Source: VAXT01 sp963827725
GTDB taxonomy: Bacteria > Actinomycetota > Thermoleophilia > Gaiellales > Gaiellaceae
Assembly: GCA_963827725.1 (NCBI GenBank)
Contig: CAWHBM010000001.1
Location: 682,001-746,000 of the forward strand
DNA length: 64,000 nt
Direction: 5' to 3'
Below the pieces are notes generated by a model, which saw only the letters and a list, made by a program, of their open reading frames with translations, had not been told where the DNA came from and did no database searches. Position numbers and translations under genes: made by a program. Below, one piece after another: positions 1 to 9,004 of this stretch. Every line of letters starts with the position of its first letter. Within the stretch, counting starts at the first letter, position 1.

Positions 1-1
1 G

Positions 2-76
2 GACGATCGCTACGAGCCGCTGATGCGCTTCGCCCCGGCGCGCGCGTTGCGGCAGCTCGCCAGGAGTGTGCGATGA
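2..76 (+). CDS. C-terminal end of an upstream gene (partial)
   Basis: The frame is open from the left edge and ends at a TGA that overlaps the ATG of the deacetylase gene (ATGA). Only about 24 residues are visible, Arg/Ala/Leu-rich and ending LARSVR. Too little remains to assign a function; the tight overlap suggests it belongs to the same polysaccharide operon. Confidence 0.5.
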   Translation, partial: DDRYEPLMRFAPARALRQLARSVR

Positions 77-756
77 AGCCGGCCGTGCTCGTCTATCACG
101 GCATCGCCGACCCCAACGACGGGGACCCGGCGCGGCTCCTCACCTCGCCTCGACACCTCGATGCTCACGTCCGCTTCCTGAAGGGGCGCGGCTACCGGTT
201 CCTGACCGCCGAGGAGCTGCTCGACGAAGGCGGGGCGAGAGGGCGAACGGCGGTGCTCACGTTCGACGACGGCTTCCGCAACTGGGTGACCGAGGCCCAG
301 CCGCTGCTCGAGCGGCACGGCGTGCGCGGGACCTTCTACGTGTGCCCGGGGCGCTTTCGCGAGCAGCATCCCGAGGTCTCCGGGGACGAGGGCCGGTTGC
401 TGGACGCCGCCGAGACGAAGGAGCTCGCCGACTCCGGCATGGAGCTCGGCTCGCACACACTCACACACCCGGACCTACGCAGCCTCGACGACGAAACGCT
501 GGCGCGCGAGCTGCGGGAGTCGAAGGCCGCAGTCGAAGAGCTCACGGGCAGGCCCTGCCGCACGCTCGCGTATCCGTACGGGCTCCACGACGAGCGCGTC
601 ACGCAGGCAGTCGCCGAGGCGGGCTACGAGCTCGCCTTCACCTGGCTGCCGGGCCCGTGGCGGCCGCTCGAGGCGCCGAGGCTGCCCGCGCCTCCGCGCC
701 ACGGTGCAGTCCGGCTGGCGCTGAAGCTGCTCGGCATCCGAAGGCCGGGCCGCTAG
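73..756 (+). CDS. polysaccharide deacetylase (NodB fold, CE4)
   Basis: A 227-residue protein of the NodB/CE4 family, which removes N- or O-acetyl groups from polysaccharides using a metal ion. Visible motifs are TFDDG at residues 63-67 (catalytic base and metal Asp), the metal-binding SHTLTH at 127-132, and AYPYG at 166-170. No signal peptide is evident, so it may act on a lipid-linked intermediate or be released another way. The ATG overlaps the preceding stop, and its own stop (TAG) overlaps the GTG of the next glycosyltransferase, so translation is probably coupled. The neighbours place it in exopolysaccharide assembly. Confidence 0.9.
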   Translation: MKPAVLVYHGIADPNDGDPARLLTSPRHLDAHVRFLKGRGYRFLTAEELLDEGGARGRTAVLTFDDGFRNWVTEAQPLLERHGVRGTFYVCPGRFREQHPEVSGDEGRLLDAAETKELADSGMELGSHTLTHPDLRSLDDETLARELRESKAAVEELTGRPCRTLAYPYGLHDERVTQAVAEAGYELAFTWLPGPWRPLEAPRLPAPPRHGAVRLALKLLGIRRPGR

Positions 757-1634
757 TGGAGTTTTCGGTCGTCATCCCCACGATGCGCCGCGAGGAGATC
801 CTCGAGATCACGCTCGCGAGCCTGCAGCAATGCGATCCGGCCCCACTCGAGGTGATCGTGGTCGACGCCGACCCGGAAGGCTCCTCGCAGGCAGTCGTGA
901 GCGAGTTCGACCAGAACGTGGCGCCAAGAGTTCACTACCTCCGCGCCGTGCCGAGCCTGACGCGACAACGGAACATCGGCATCGACGAGACGGCCGGCGA
1001 TGTGATCGTCTTCCTGGACGATGACGTGACCATCCAGCCCGACGTGTTCGCCCGGCTGGAAGGAATCTACGCAGACCCGTCGATCCTCGGTGCCACCGGG
1101 CGGATCGTCGAGCCCGAATCGAAGCGGGTCGGCGGGCCTTCTTCGCCGCTGAGGCGGCTCCTCGGCGGCGGCAGGGGCCGCGACGGCACCTTCACGCGCT
1201 ACGGCTATCCGCGCTACCTCAGCGACCCCGATCAGCTGTGCGACGTCGAGTTCATGCAGGGCTGCTTCATGACCGCCCGTCGCGAGGCCGCCGCCAAGGT
1301 GCGCTTCGACGAGCACCTCGGCGGCTACGCGCTCGCCGAGGACGAGGACTTCGCGTACCGGCTCTCGCGCCTCGGCCGGGTCCTCTACGAGCCCGACATC
1401 GTCGTCGAGCACCGCAAACTCGGCTTCGGCACGCAGGACTCACGGCCATTCAACCGGCGCGTGGTCGTCAACCGGGCCTATCTCTTCCGCAAGAATTTCC
1501 CGCAGACGCCGCTCGCGCGCGTCCAGTTCTTCCTGCTGGTGCTCGCGCTCATCGGGCATCGAGTCGCCAACCGGGAGTGGCGCGGCGCGCGCGGCTTGCT
1601 CGACGGCGCCGCCGCGGTCTGGCTTCGGCGTTGA
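756..1634 (+). CDS. family 2 glycosyltransferase
   Basis: 292 residues from a GTG that overlaps the previous stop (TAGTG). The N-terminus has the GT-A signature VVIPTMRREE, followed by the metal-binding DDD in VFLDDDV near residue 90 and an acidic ALAEDEDF motif near residue 195, typical of GT2 inverting transferases. The C-terminal part has hydrophobic stretches that may touch the membrane. It probably adds one sugar during repeat-unit assembly; donor and acceptor cannot be read from sequence. Confidence 0.88.
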   Translation: MEFSVVIPTMRREEILEITLASLQQCDPAPLEVIVVDADPEGSSQAVVSEFDQNVAPRVHYLRAVPSLTRQRNIGIDETAGDVIVFLDDDVTIQPDVFARLEGIYADPSILGATGRIVEPESKRVGGPSSPLRRLLGGGRGRDGTFTRYGYPRYLSDPDQLCDVEFMQGCFMTARREAAAKVRFDEHLGGYALAEDEDFAYRLSRLGRVLYEPDIVVEHRKLGFGTQDSRPFNRRVVVNRAYLFRKNFPQTPLARVQFFLLVLALIGHRVANREWRGARGLLDGAAAVWLRR

Positions 1635-2740
1635 GCGCGGTCCCGATCACGTTCGTCTCGTCGCACGCCCATCTGGGAGGCGAAGAGCGCTATCTCCTCA
1701 CGCTGCTCGAGGAGCTGGGGCCGGATTGGGTCCACGAGGTGGTCGTGCTCGAGGACGGCCCGCTGCTCGAGCTCCTGCGGGACTATCCGATGACGGTCAT
1801 CTCGACCGGGCGGCGCGCCGGGATCGCAGCCTCGGGGCTGCGTCTGCGCCGGCACTGGAGCCGGAATCGACCTGAGCTCGTGCATGCGAACGGGGTCAAG
1901 GCTGCGCTCGTATGCTCGCTCTCGGGGGCTCCGTTTCTCTGGCTCAAGCACGACTTCAGCTGGGACGGACGGCTGGCGCGCTTCGTCGGCGCGAGAGCGC
2001 GGCTGGTCGTCGGCGTCAGCAGCGCCGTGACCGAGACGTTCGACGGCACCGGCGTCGAGACCGATGTCGTCCTCTCGGGAATCGGGGAGATACGTGCCGA
2101 CCGCGCGGTAGGACGTGTCCGGCTGCTCGACGCGATCGGCCCGCCGGCGCCGACATTCGTCGCCGCGATTGCGGCGCGCGTCGATCCGACGAAGGGCCAC
2201 GCAGACGTGCTCGAGTCCGTGCCCGAGATCTGCGCCCGCGCTCCCGGCTTCCGCTTCGTGATCATGGGGGCCGAGCACGAGCCTCACCTGGAGTACGCGG
2301 CCGACCTCCGTCGCCAAGTCGAGGAGGAAGGTCTGGAGGAGTCGGTCACGTTCCTCGGCTACCGGCCGGACGCCGTAGAGCTGATCAGCGGCTGTGACGC
2401 TGTGCTGGTGCCGAGTGTCGTGGGTGAGCGCGGCGGCCGCGAGGGGTTCTCCCTGACGGCGCTCGAGGCGATGGCCGTCGGCACGCCGGTGATCGGCTAC
2501 GACCACGGCGGGCTACCCGAGGTCGTCGGCGACTGCGCTCTGCTCGTTCCGCCTCACGAGCGCCAAGCTCTTGCCAATGCAATCCTCCGGTTGATGGAGG
2601 ACGAGGCCCTGCGAACGAGGCTGTCCCGCTGCGGTGTCGAGCGCGCGGCCTCGACGTTCTCTCTCTCACGGTTCGTCGACGAGATGAAGGATCGCTATCG
2701 AAGTGCGGCGAAGGGCAGGGGGCGCAATGGCGACAGCTAG
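1631..2740 (+). CDS. family 4 glycosyltransferase (GT-B)
   Basis: 369 residues from a TTG whose last bases overlap the preceding TGA (TTGA). N-terminal SSHAHLGGEERYL is a typical GT4 opening with a glycine-rich acceptor loop. The C-terminal Rossmann half carries the donor-binding region GREGFSLTALEAMAVG and DHGGLPEVV, the retaining GT4 E-x7-E motif. It lies in a four-gene co-directional run of overlapping genes for surface polysaccharide. The start is chosen by overlap; no strong ribosome-binding site is visible. Confidence 0.85.
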   Translation: MSAVPITFVSSHAHLGGEERYLLTLLEELGPDWVHEVVVLEDGPLLELLRDYPMTVISTGRRAGIAASGLRLRRHWSRNRPELVHANGVKAALVCSLSGAPFLWLKHDFSWDGRLARFVGARARLVVGVSSAVTETFDGTGVETDVVLSGIGEIRADRAVGRVRLLDAIGPPAPTFVAAIAARVDPTKGHADVLESVPEICARAPGFRFVIMGAEHEPHLEYAADLRRQVEEEGLEESVTFLGYRPDAVELISGCDAVLVPSVVGERGGREGFSLTALEAMAVGTPVIGYDHGGLPEVVGDCALLVPPHERQALANAILRLMEDEALRTRLSRCGVERAASTFSLSRFVDEMKDRYRSAAKGRGRNGDS

Positions 2741-4172
2741 CCACGCCCTGAGAAGTGTCAGCCGGCAGCGCCGTCGGGAGCGACTCTCTTCCGTTGGGAT
2801 TGCGATCATCCTCGGCGGCCTCTCGATCGTGCTGGGAGCCGCCCTCGCCTTCATTGCGACTGACTTCGAGCCGTCGGTCGCCGTCTATCTGGCGCTCCCG
2901 CTGGCACCCCTGCTCGCGCTCCTCGTGCTTGCCGTGCCGATCGTGGCTCCGCTCGCCGTCTTCGCGACTTTCCCGGTGGGGTCGACCGGCGCTCCGATCG
3001 GCGCCGCGACGCTGCAGTCAGCCGAGGCCGCCGTGGTGATCGTGGCGCTGATGCTGGTCGTCCGCAGGCTCGCGATGGGCCAAACGCCGCTCGCCTGGTC
3101 GCCGGTCCTCTACTGGCCGGTGGCCCTGATCGCGTGGATGCTCGTCTCGATCCTCTCGGCGGTCGACGAGACGCTGGCGATCAAGCAGTTGATCTCCACG
3201 ACGGGCGGTCTCACGTTCGCCTGCGTGATCCTCTCCTCGGTGAGTGGGATGCGGGACCTGCGCATCCTCTTGGGGGGGTTCGCCTTGGTGGGGACATTGG
3301 TCTGCGTGGTCGCGCTGTCCAGCTCGGGCGACTTCGAGACGGCCGGCCAGGGGGCTGAGGTGCTGGAGGGCAGGCTCCAGGGCGCGTTCGACCACCCCAA
3401 TCAGCTCGGCGCTCTGGCGGCGATGCTCGCGCCGATCTGCGCCGGGTTCATCTTCGGTGGGCGGACGAGACGCGTCCGCGTTACGGCGACTCTCATGCTC
3501 GTGATCGTCGTCGCGGCCCTCGCCCTGTCACTCTCCCGCGGAGCATGGCTGGGAGCCGCCTGCGCGGCGATTTTCCTCCTCATCACCCTCCGGGAAGCGC
3601 GCGAGAAGCTCCTGCTCTTCCTGCTGCCCATGGTGCTGGTGTTCGGGTTGCTGTGGAACGTCATTCCGAAGTCCCAGCCCGTCGAGGTCGTAACGCAGCG
3701 CGCCGAGGCGTTCACGACGCTCAGCCCGTACGACGATCGCGACGCGATCTGGCGTGAGGCGATCCGCGAGATCAAGGAGGACCCGTGGACCGGGCAGGGC
3801 CCGGGAGGCTTCGTCGTCGCCAGCTCGCGGGCCGGGTCGGAGGCGAGCACGGTTTCCGCCCATCACGCCCACAACCTGCTCCTGAACTGGGCGGCCGAGA
3901 CCGGTCTGATCGGGGCGGCGATCATCGTCCTCTTCGGAGCTGCGCTCGTGGGCTCGGGCCGGGTCGCCACGCGTGCCTCACTCCGGCGCGGCGACCGCGC
4001 CGACCGCGCGATCGTGCTCGGCATCGGCGCCGCGCTGATCACCGTGTTCGGGCAGGGCTTGTTCGACTACAACCTCGGAAACTCGACCTCGCACATCGCC
4101 CTGTGGGCAATGATCGGCGCGATGCTCGTCGCCCGGCGCGACGCCGGCCTATCGCAGCGCCGAGGGGGCTAG
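2727..4172 (+). CDS. O-antigen ligase / polymerase family membrane protein
   Basis: 481 residues with about 11-12 hydrophobic segments. The ATG at 2727 has an AGGGGG ribosome-binding site and lies inside the end of the previous gene; a GTG at 2703 is possible. Motifs of the O-antigen ligase (Wzy/WaaL, PF04932) family are DHPNQLG near residue 220, LSLSRGAW near 270, and a large exposed loop with DDRDAIWREA and HHAHNLLLN (residues 335-390). Its likely role is polymerisation or ligation of the polysaccharide repeat unit at the outer face of the membrane. Its stop overlaps the convergent glycoside hydrolase gene by four bases. Confidence 0.87.
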   Translation: MATASHALRSVSRQRRRERLSSVGIAIILGGLSIVLGAALAFIATDFEPSVAVYLALPLAPLLALLVLAVPIVAPLAVFATFPVGSTGAPIGAATLQSAEAAVVIVALMLVVRRLAMGQTPLAWSPVLYWPVALIAWMLVSILSAVDETLAIKQLISTTGGLTFACVILSSVSGMRDLRILLGGFALVGTLVCVVALSSSGDFETAGQGAEVLEGRLQGAFDHPNQLGALAAMLAPICAGFIFGGRTRRVRVTATLMLVIVVAALALSLSRGAWLGAACAAIFLLITLREAREKLLLFLLPMVLVFGLLWNVIPKSQPVEVVTQRAEAFTTLSPYDDRDAIWREAIREIKEDPWTGQGPGGFVVASSRAGSEASTVSAHHAHNLLLNWAAETGLIGAAIIVLFGAALVGSGRVATRASLRRGDRADRAIVLGIGAALITVFGQGLFDYNLGNSTSHIALWAMIGAMLVARRDAGLSQRRGG

Positions 4173-5755
4173 TTGGCGGTCAGGTAGTTCTTGAGGGCTG
4201 CGTAGACGGGACGCTCGGCGAGGTTCGCGTCGAGCAGGCCGTAACCCTCCTGGACGACATCGGTGCCGCCCGGCTTCGCGCGCTCCTTGTACCAGAACAT
4301 GACCGGCACGTAGGGGTAGTTCGCCTTCGTGTACCGGAGCGACCGGATCAGGAAGTCGGCCTGCTGTGCCTGCGTCACTCCGCGCTGCCAGTTCTCGATC
4401 CCCGTCCAGTTCGCGTGCGCCGACCAGCCGAACTCGGTGAACCAGATCGGGGTGGCCGCGTCACCGTTCTCGATCATCACCTGGCGCACCACCGGCAGGT
4501 GCGTGAACCACCAGCGATAGGTCCGGCCGTTCGACTCTCGGTACTCGGGCGGGTAGTCGCCCATCCCCTGGTACGGGTGCGTGGCCAGGACGTCGAACGA
4601 GCCCTTGCCGCCCAGGGCATAGACCTGTCGCATCCAGCCGTCGTCGTTCGAGGAGGGGCCTGCGAGGATGACCTGCGCGTTCGGGTCGCCGGCCTTGAAG
4701 CCCGGATAGGCGGCCTTCAGGAGATCGACGTAGGTGGCGAGGTTGCTCTGCCAGAAGCCCGACTGGTCGGGCTCGTTCCAGACCTCCCAGGCGTCGACCC
4801 GCCCCCGCCAGTAGGTGGCCGCCCAGCGGGCGAAGTCCGCGTAGTCCTGCGGATTCGTCGGCGGCACTTTGTCCGACTGGTTTCCGTTTGCCCAGCCAGG
4901 TGTGAGCCAGAGCGTGATCAGCACCTTCATGCCGTGGGCGCGGGCCTGGTTCACGCAGAAGTCGACCATGCGGATGTGCCAGGAGTTCCGCGAGCCCTTG
5001 TGGGTGTCCTCGATCCCGTTCCAGGCGGTGTCGATGCGAACCCAGCGCACGCCCGCAGCCTGCAGCTTGTCGAGCACGGCTATGCGGTCGGCGTCGGTGT
5101 AGACGGCCCAGTTGCAGTGGAACTGGACGCCCATCGCGGGGCCGGAGGCGCTGGGTGGTGGGGGCGGAGGGTTGGTCGGCGGAGCCTTGTCCGCATCCGG
5201 AGGCGCTCCGTCGCGCACGGCCTGCAGGATGACGTCGTCGACGCGAAACCGGCCGCCGCGCCGTGAGCGCGGCTTCTCGATCGAGAGCACGAGGCTGCTG
5301 CCGGCGCGCTTCGTGACGTACGCGAGCCCGAGGCGCTGCCAGCGACCGGTCGAGCGGGCGCAGCGAGCGGCCTGGCCGACGGTCCTGCGGCTCACCGTCT
5401 CGGTCACGCGCAGGCAGAGCTGGAACCCGCGGCCCGTGCCGCGCACCGAGGCAGCGGCCGAGTAGACGCTGCCGGCGGTGCCCCCGACGAGGGGGCGTGT
5501 GCGGTAGACGGAGAAGCCCATCCCCGCGCGTCCACGGGCGGTGACGAGCGCAGCGCGGCCTCTGTCCCCGCGCCGGACGAGGCGCAGCCGGGCGCGATCG
5601 GCGCGCCAGCCGGCGAGACCTCGCTCGAAGGTCGATGCGACGGACCGCTCGCTTTCGCCTCGCGCGGGCTTCTGCGCGCTTGCCGCGGCCGGTCCGAGTA
5701 CGACGGCTGCGAGCAGGCAGGCGAGAAGGCCGATCGTTCTGCCGCGCGGCTCCAT
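4169..5755 (-). CDS. secreted glycoside hydrolase (GH5/GH39-like) with N-terminal jelly-roll module
   Basis: About 528 residues. An N-terminal signal peptide (hydrophobic to about residue 28, ending AAASAQ) is followed by a beta-rich module (about 40-190, ending RFRVDDVIL, resembling a carbohydrate-binding domain), a Pro-rich linker, and a TIM-barrel hydrolase (about 210-525). Catalytic candidates are the Glu in WEVWNEPD (acid/base) and the Glu in WFTEFGW (nucleophile), the clan A arrangement. Set in opposite orientation within the polysaccharide locus, it may trim or release the polymer. The ATG at 5755 is preferred over an upstream TTG; it overlaps the divergent glycosyltransferase ATG. Confidence 0.85.
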   Translation of the reverse strand: MEPRGRTIGLLACLLAAVVLGPAAASAQKPARGESERSVASTFERGLAGWRADRARLRLVRRGDRGRAALVTARGRAGMGFSVYRTRPLVGGTAGSVYSAAASVRGTGRGFQLCLRVTETVSRRTVGQAARCARSTGRWQRLGLAYVTKRAGSSLVLSIEKPRSRRGGRFRVDDVILQAVRDGAPPDADKAPPTNPPPPPPSASGPAMGVQFHCNWAVYTDADRIAVLDKLQAAGVRWVRIDTAWNGIEDTHKGSRNSWHIRMVDFCVNQARAHGMKVLITLWLTPGWANGNQSDKVPPTNPQDYADFARWAATYWRGRVDAWEVWNEPDQSGFWQSNLATYVDLLKAAYPGFKAGDPNAQVILAGPSSNDDGWMRQVYALGGKGSFDVLATHPYQGMGDYPPEYRESNGRTYRWWFTHLPVVRQVMIENGDAATPIWFTEFGWSAHANWTGIENWQRGVTQAQQADFLIRSLRYTKANYPYVPVMFWYKERAKPGGTDVVQEGYGLLDANLAERPVYAALKNYLTAN

Positions 5756-6803
5756 GAGCAAAGGTCTCGGACTGGCGGCGCGCCCGGTCCATCGCTTGTT
5801 CGAGTGTCCCTCGGACGAGGGTCTGGCGAAACTCGCTCCGCGGCTCAGCCGGCGTTCCGTCGAGCTAGGTACATTGGACGCCGTTCCTCACTCGCCGCAG
5901 GTAACCGTCGTCATCCCCACGCGCAACCGCTGGGCGCTGCTCTCCGCTCATGGGCTCCCGAGCGCCCTCGGCCAGGAAGACGTGCAGGTGGAGGTCGTGG
6001 TGGTCGACGAGGCCTGCACGGACGGCACCGGCGAGCGGTTGGCCGCCGTCGGCGACGACCGCATTCGGGTCGTCAGGCACGATCGAGCCCAGGGGCAGGC
6101 GCGGGCTCGCAACGCAGGGCTCGCCCAGGCGCGCGGCGAGTGGACGGCCTTCCTCGACGACGACGACGTGTGGTCGCCGCGGAAGCTGCGCCTTCAGCTC
6201 GACGCGGCCGAGGCGGGAGGTGCGCTGTGGGCGTACGCGGCGATGCTCGTGCTCGACGAGGAAACGCGCGTGATCGAGACGCTGCCCGCGCCGGATCCCG
6301 GGGAGATCGGCAGCATGTTGCGCATGCGAAACGCGCTTCCCGCCGGGGCTTCGGCGGTCATGGTTCGCACCGAACTCGCGCGCGAGTCCGGCGGCTTCGA
6401 TCCGGAGCTGAACGAGCTCTCCGACTGGGATCTCTGGCTCCGGCTGGCGGCGGCGGGGCCGGCCGCTGCGGTCGAGGAGCCGGTCGTGGGCTACTTCCGC
6501 CATCCGCAGCAGATGCGGCTGACCGACGCCTCGGACGTGGAGGTGGAGCTCTCGCACCTCGCCGCCAAGCATGGCCTCGAGGACGAGGAACTGCACTTCT
6601 CTCGGTGGGTGGCGATGGGTCACCTGCGGGCCGGCCGCACCCTCAAGGCGTCGGGAACCTACCTGCGCGCGGGCCTCGCTCACCGCAGCCCCGGCAACAT
6701 CGCACGCGCGGCGGCCGCGCTGCTTGGCGAGCGCCCGTTCGCGTTCAGGCGCCGACTCGTGGCCGACCGTGTAGAGCCCGCGTGGCTGGAGCTATACCGA
6801 TGA
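5754..6803 (+). CDS. family 2 glycosyltransferase
   Basis: Up to 349 residues. The GT2 domain begins near residue 45 with VTVVIPTRNRW; the donor-binding triad region is AFLDDDDVWSP, and ELSDWDLWLRLA matches the ED/catalytic region. The first 40 residues are not clearly part of the fold. The ATG at 5754 overlaps the divergent hydrolase start, so a later TTG (about 5874, with upstream AGG) is an alternative. Together with the next three genes it forms a co-directional operon for sugar activation and transfer. Confidence 0.83.
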   Translation: MSKGLGLAARPVHRLFECPSDEGLAKLAPRLSRRSVELGTLDAVPHSPQVTVVIPTRNRWALLSAHGLPSALGQEDVQVEVVVVDEACTDGTGERLAAVGDDRIRVVRHDRAQGQARARNAGLAQARGEWTAFLDDDDVWSPRKLRLQLDAAEAGGALWAYAAMLVLDEETRVIETLPAPDPGEIGSMLRMRNALPAGASAVMVRTELARESGGFDPELNELSDWDLWLRLAAAGPAAAVEEPVVGYFRHPQQMRLTDASDVEVELSHLAAKHGLEDEELHFSRWVAMGHLRAGRTLKASGTYLRAGLAHRSPGNIARAAAALLGERPFAFRRRLVADRVEPAWLELYR

Positions 6804-6810
6804 CCGTGAC

Positions 6811-7455
6811 GTGAGCATCGTGGGAGTCGTCCCGGCTGCCGGCCACGCGACGCGCCTGCAACCCCTTTCGGGCTCCAAGGAGGTGCTCGAGATCGACGGC
6901 CGCCCCGTGATGGACTTTCTCGTCGAGCGCATGCGCGCCGCGCCGTGCGACAAGCTGCGCGTTGTGACGAGGCCCGAGAAGCAGGACGTGGTCGACCGAG
7001 CCCTCGAGCTGGGCGCCGAGGTGGTCGAAGGGCATCCGCCTTCGGTTGCAAGCTCCTTGCTGCTCGGGATGGACGGGCTCGACCCCGACGACGTCGTGCT
7101 CTTCGGGTTCCCCGATTCGATGTGGGGGCCGCCGGACGGCTTCGCGCAGCTGGTCGCCTCGCTCGGCGAGGTCTCGCTCGGGCTCTTCCGGTGCAGTGAG
7201 CCCGCGCGCTCGGATGTCGTCACCGTCGACGGCGAGCGCGTCACTGCCGTGCACGTCAAGCCGGAAAGGCCGCCCTCGGAGTTGATCTGGGGCTGCCTGG
7301 CCGCCCGGGCCCACGCGCTCGAGGGGCTCCGCGGGCACGTGGAGCCCGGCCACTACCTCGACGGCCTCGCGCGTCTGGGCCGCGTCGTCGGTGTCGACTT
7401 CGGCACCGAGTTCGTCGACATCGGAACGCCCGAATCCCTGAAGGAGGCGCAATGA
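6811..7455 (+). CDS. nucleotidyltransferase (sugar-1-phosphate, RmlA-like)
   Basis: 214 residues from a GTG. The N-terminal VGVVPAAGHATRLQP is a variant of the nucleotide-binding GxGTRLxP loop, with SKEVLEIDGRPVMDF corresponding to the sugar nucleotidyltransferase lysine/primer region. FGFPDSMWG takes the place of the usual LGD metal site. The family makes NDP-sugars from sugar-1-phosphate and NTP, but the altered loop (AGHATR for GGxGTR) makes substrate choice uncertain. It is followed immediately by an epimerase (ATGA overlap). Confidence 0.75.
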   Translation: MSIVGVVPAAGHATRLQPLSGSKEVLEIDGRPVMDFLVERMRAAPCDKLRVVTRPEKQDVVDRALELGAEVVEGHPPSVASSLLLGMDGLDPDDVVLFGFPDSMWGPPDGFAQLVASLGEVSLGLFRCSEPARSDVVTVDGERVTAVHVKPERPPSELIWGCLAARAHALEGLRGHVEPGHYLDGLARLGRVVGVDFGTEFVDIGTPESLKEAQ

Positions 7456-8477
7456 AGGTTCTCATCACCGGTTCCCACGGCTACATCGGCTCGGCGACGA
7501 TGCCGCTGCTCGAGGCCGCGGGTCATGACCTGACCGGTCTCGACACGCGCCTCTACCGAGGCTGCGACCTGCCGCCCTTCGGGGAAGGCCCTCCGGGACT
7601 GGAGCTCGACGTGCGTGACGTGACGGCCGAACACCTCGCGGGCTACGACGCGATCGTCCACCTCGCCGCGCTCTCCAACGACCCACTCGGCGACCTCGAC
7701 CGCGAGCTGACTTACGAGATCAACTTCCACGCGACCGCCTCGTTGGCGCGCGCCGCGCGGGAGGCCGGTGTCTCGCGCTTCGTCTTCGCCTCGTCTTGCA
7801 GCATGTACGGCGCCTCTGCCGACGAGCTGGTCACCGAGGACGCGCCGCTCAGGCCACTGACTCCCTACGCGGAGTCGAAGGTCCGTTCCGAGGAGGCGCT
7901 GGCCGAGCTCGCCGACGACGACTTCTCTCCGGTGTCGATGCGGAATGCGACCGCTTACGGGGTCTCCCCGCGGCTCCGGCTCGACATCGTCCTGAACAAC
8001 CTCGTCGGCTGGGCGCACACGACCGGGGCCGTCAACATCCTGAGCGACGGAGCGGCCTGGCGCCCGCTCGTCCACGTGGCGGACATTGCGCGCGCGACGG
8101 CTGCGCTCCTCGCAGCCCCGCGCGACGTCGTGCACAACCAGGCATTCAACGTGGGCACCGAGGAGGAGAACCACCAGGTTCGCGGCCTCGCCGAGATCGT
8201 CAAGGAAGTCGTACCGGGCTCGACCGTCGAGTTCGGGGGCTCGAGCGACCCCGACCCGCGCTCGTACCGCGTCGACTTCGACAAGCTGCGCCGCGCCGTC
8301 CCCGAGCTCCAATTCCTGTGGCGCGCACGAGCCGGCGCCGAGGAGCTGTACGACGCCTATCGCGAGGCAGGCCTGACCTTCGCGGACTTCGAGGGCTCGC
8401 GCTACACGCGTCTCAAACGCCTGCAGGAGCTTCGCTCCGGCAACGAGCTCGACTCCGACCTCCGGTGGCGCTCGTGA
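7452..8477 (+). CDS. NAD-dependent epimerase/dehydratase (extended SDR)
   Basis: 341 residues, ATG overlapping the previous stop. The NAD-binding GSHGYIGSA is at residues 7-15; ASSCSMYG and the catalytic YAESK follow near 112-145. The protein resembles nucleotide-sugar epimerases/dehydratases found beside C-methyltransferases and RfbF. It may process the CDP- or dTDP-hexose made by the neighbouring cytidylyltransferase (inference). The next gene starts on a GTG overlapping its stop. Confidence 0.85.
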   Translation: MKVLITGSHGYIGSATMPLLEAAGHDLTGLDTRLYRGCDLPPFGEGPPGLELDVRDVTAEHLAGYDAIVHLAALSNDPLGDLDRELTYEINFHATASLARAAREAGVSRFVFASSCSMYGASADELVTEDAPLRPLTPYAESKVRSEEALAELADDDFSPVSMRNATAYGVSPRLRLDIVLNNLVGWAHTTGAVNILSDGAAWRPLVHVADIARATAALLAAPRDVVHNQAFNVGTEEENHQVRGLAEIVKEVVPGSTVEFGGSSDPDPRSYRVDFDKLRRAVPELQFLWRARAGAEELYDAYREAGLTFADFEGSRYTRLKRLQELRSGNELDSDLRWRS

Positions 8478-9004
8478 TCTTCACCGAGACGAAGCTGTCC
8501 GGCGCCTACCTCGTCGACGTCGAGGCGCACGAGGACGAGCGTGGCCACTTCGCCCGGATCTTCGACGACCAGGAGTTCGGCGAGCGCGGGCTCGAGGCGC
8601 ACTGGTCCCAGATCAGCGTCGCCCTGAACAAGGAGTGGGGGACGCTGCGGGGCATGCACCTCCAGGACGAGCCCCACGCAGAGGCCAAGCTCGTACGTTG
8701 CGTGCGCGGATCGCTGCACGACGTGCTCGTCGACCTACGGCCCGAGTCCGCCACGTTCGAGCAGTGGACCGCGGTCGAGCTGTCGTCGGCCAACGGACGG
8801 ATGCTCTACGTCCCGGAAGGCCTCGCGCACGGCTATTTGACCCTCGAAGACGAGACGGAGGCGCTCTACCTGATCTCGGCCCCCTACGTGGCCGATGCCG
8901 GGCGCGGCGTGCGCTGGGACGACCCTGCGTTCGGCATCGACTGGCCGGCCGACCCACGGGTTATGTCCGAAAAGGACAAGACCTGGCCGGACTTCAGCCC
9001 TTGA
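8474..9004 (+). CDS. RmlC-like dTDP-4-dehydrorhamnose 3,5-epimerase family protein
   Basis: 176 residues with GTG start (GTGA overlap). Family features are DERGHFARIFDDQEF, TLRGMHLQ (the His of the catalytic region in RmlC, usually LRGxH) and VPEGLAHGYLTLED. RmlC enzymes epimerise 4-keto-6-deoxy sugars on a small cupin barrel. With the C-methyltransferase and RfbF nearby, a CDP-linked substrate is as likely as dTDP. The 3' end overlaps the convergent DUF4910-SDR gene by 11 bases. Confidence 0.87.
   Translation: MIFTETKLSGAYLVDVEAHEDERGHFARIFDDQEFGERGLEAHWSQISVALNKEWGTLRGMHLQDEPHAEAKLVRCVRGSLHDVLVDLRPESATFEQWTAVELSSANGRMLYVPEGLAHGYLTLEDETEALYLISAPYVADAGRGVRWDDPAFGIDWPADPRVMSEKDKTWPDFSP

Noticed and set aside
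3785..5266. Long plus-strand ORF across the polymerase/hydrolase junction
   Set aside because: It is an alternative frame of the O-antigen ligase gene and antisense of the hydrolase; composition is Arg/Val-rich shadow type.
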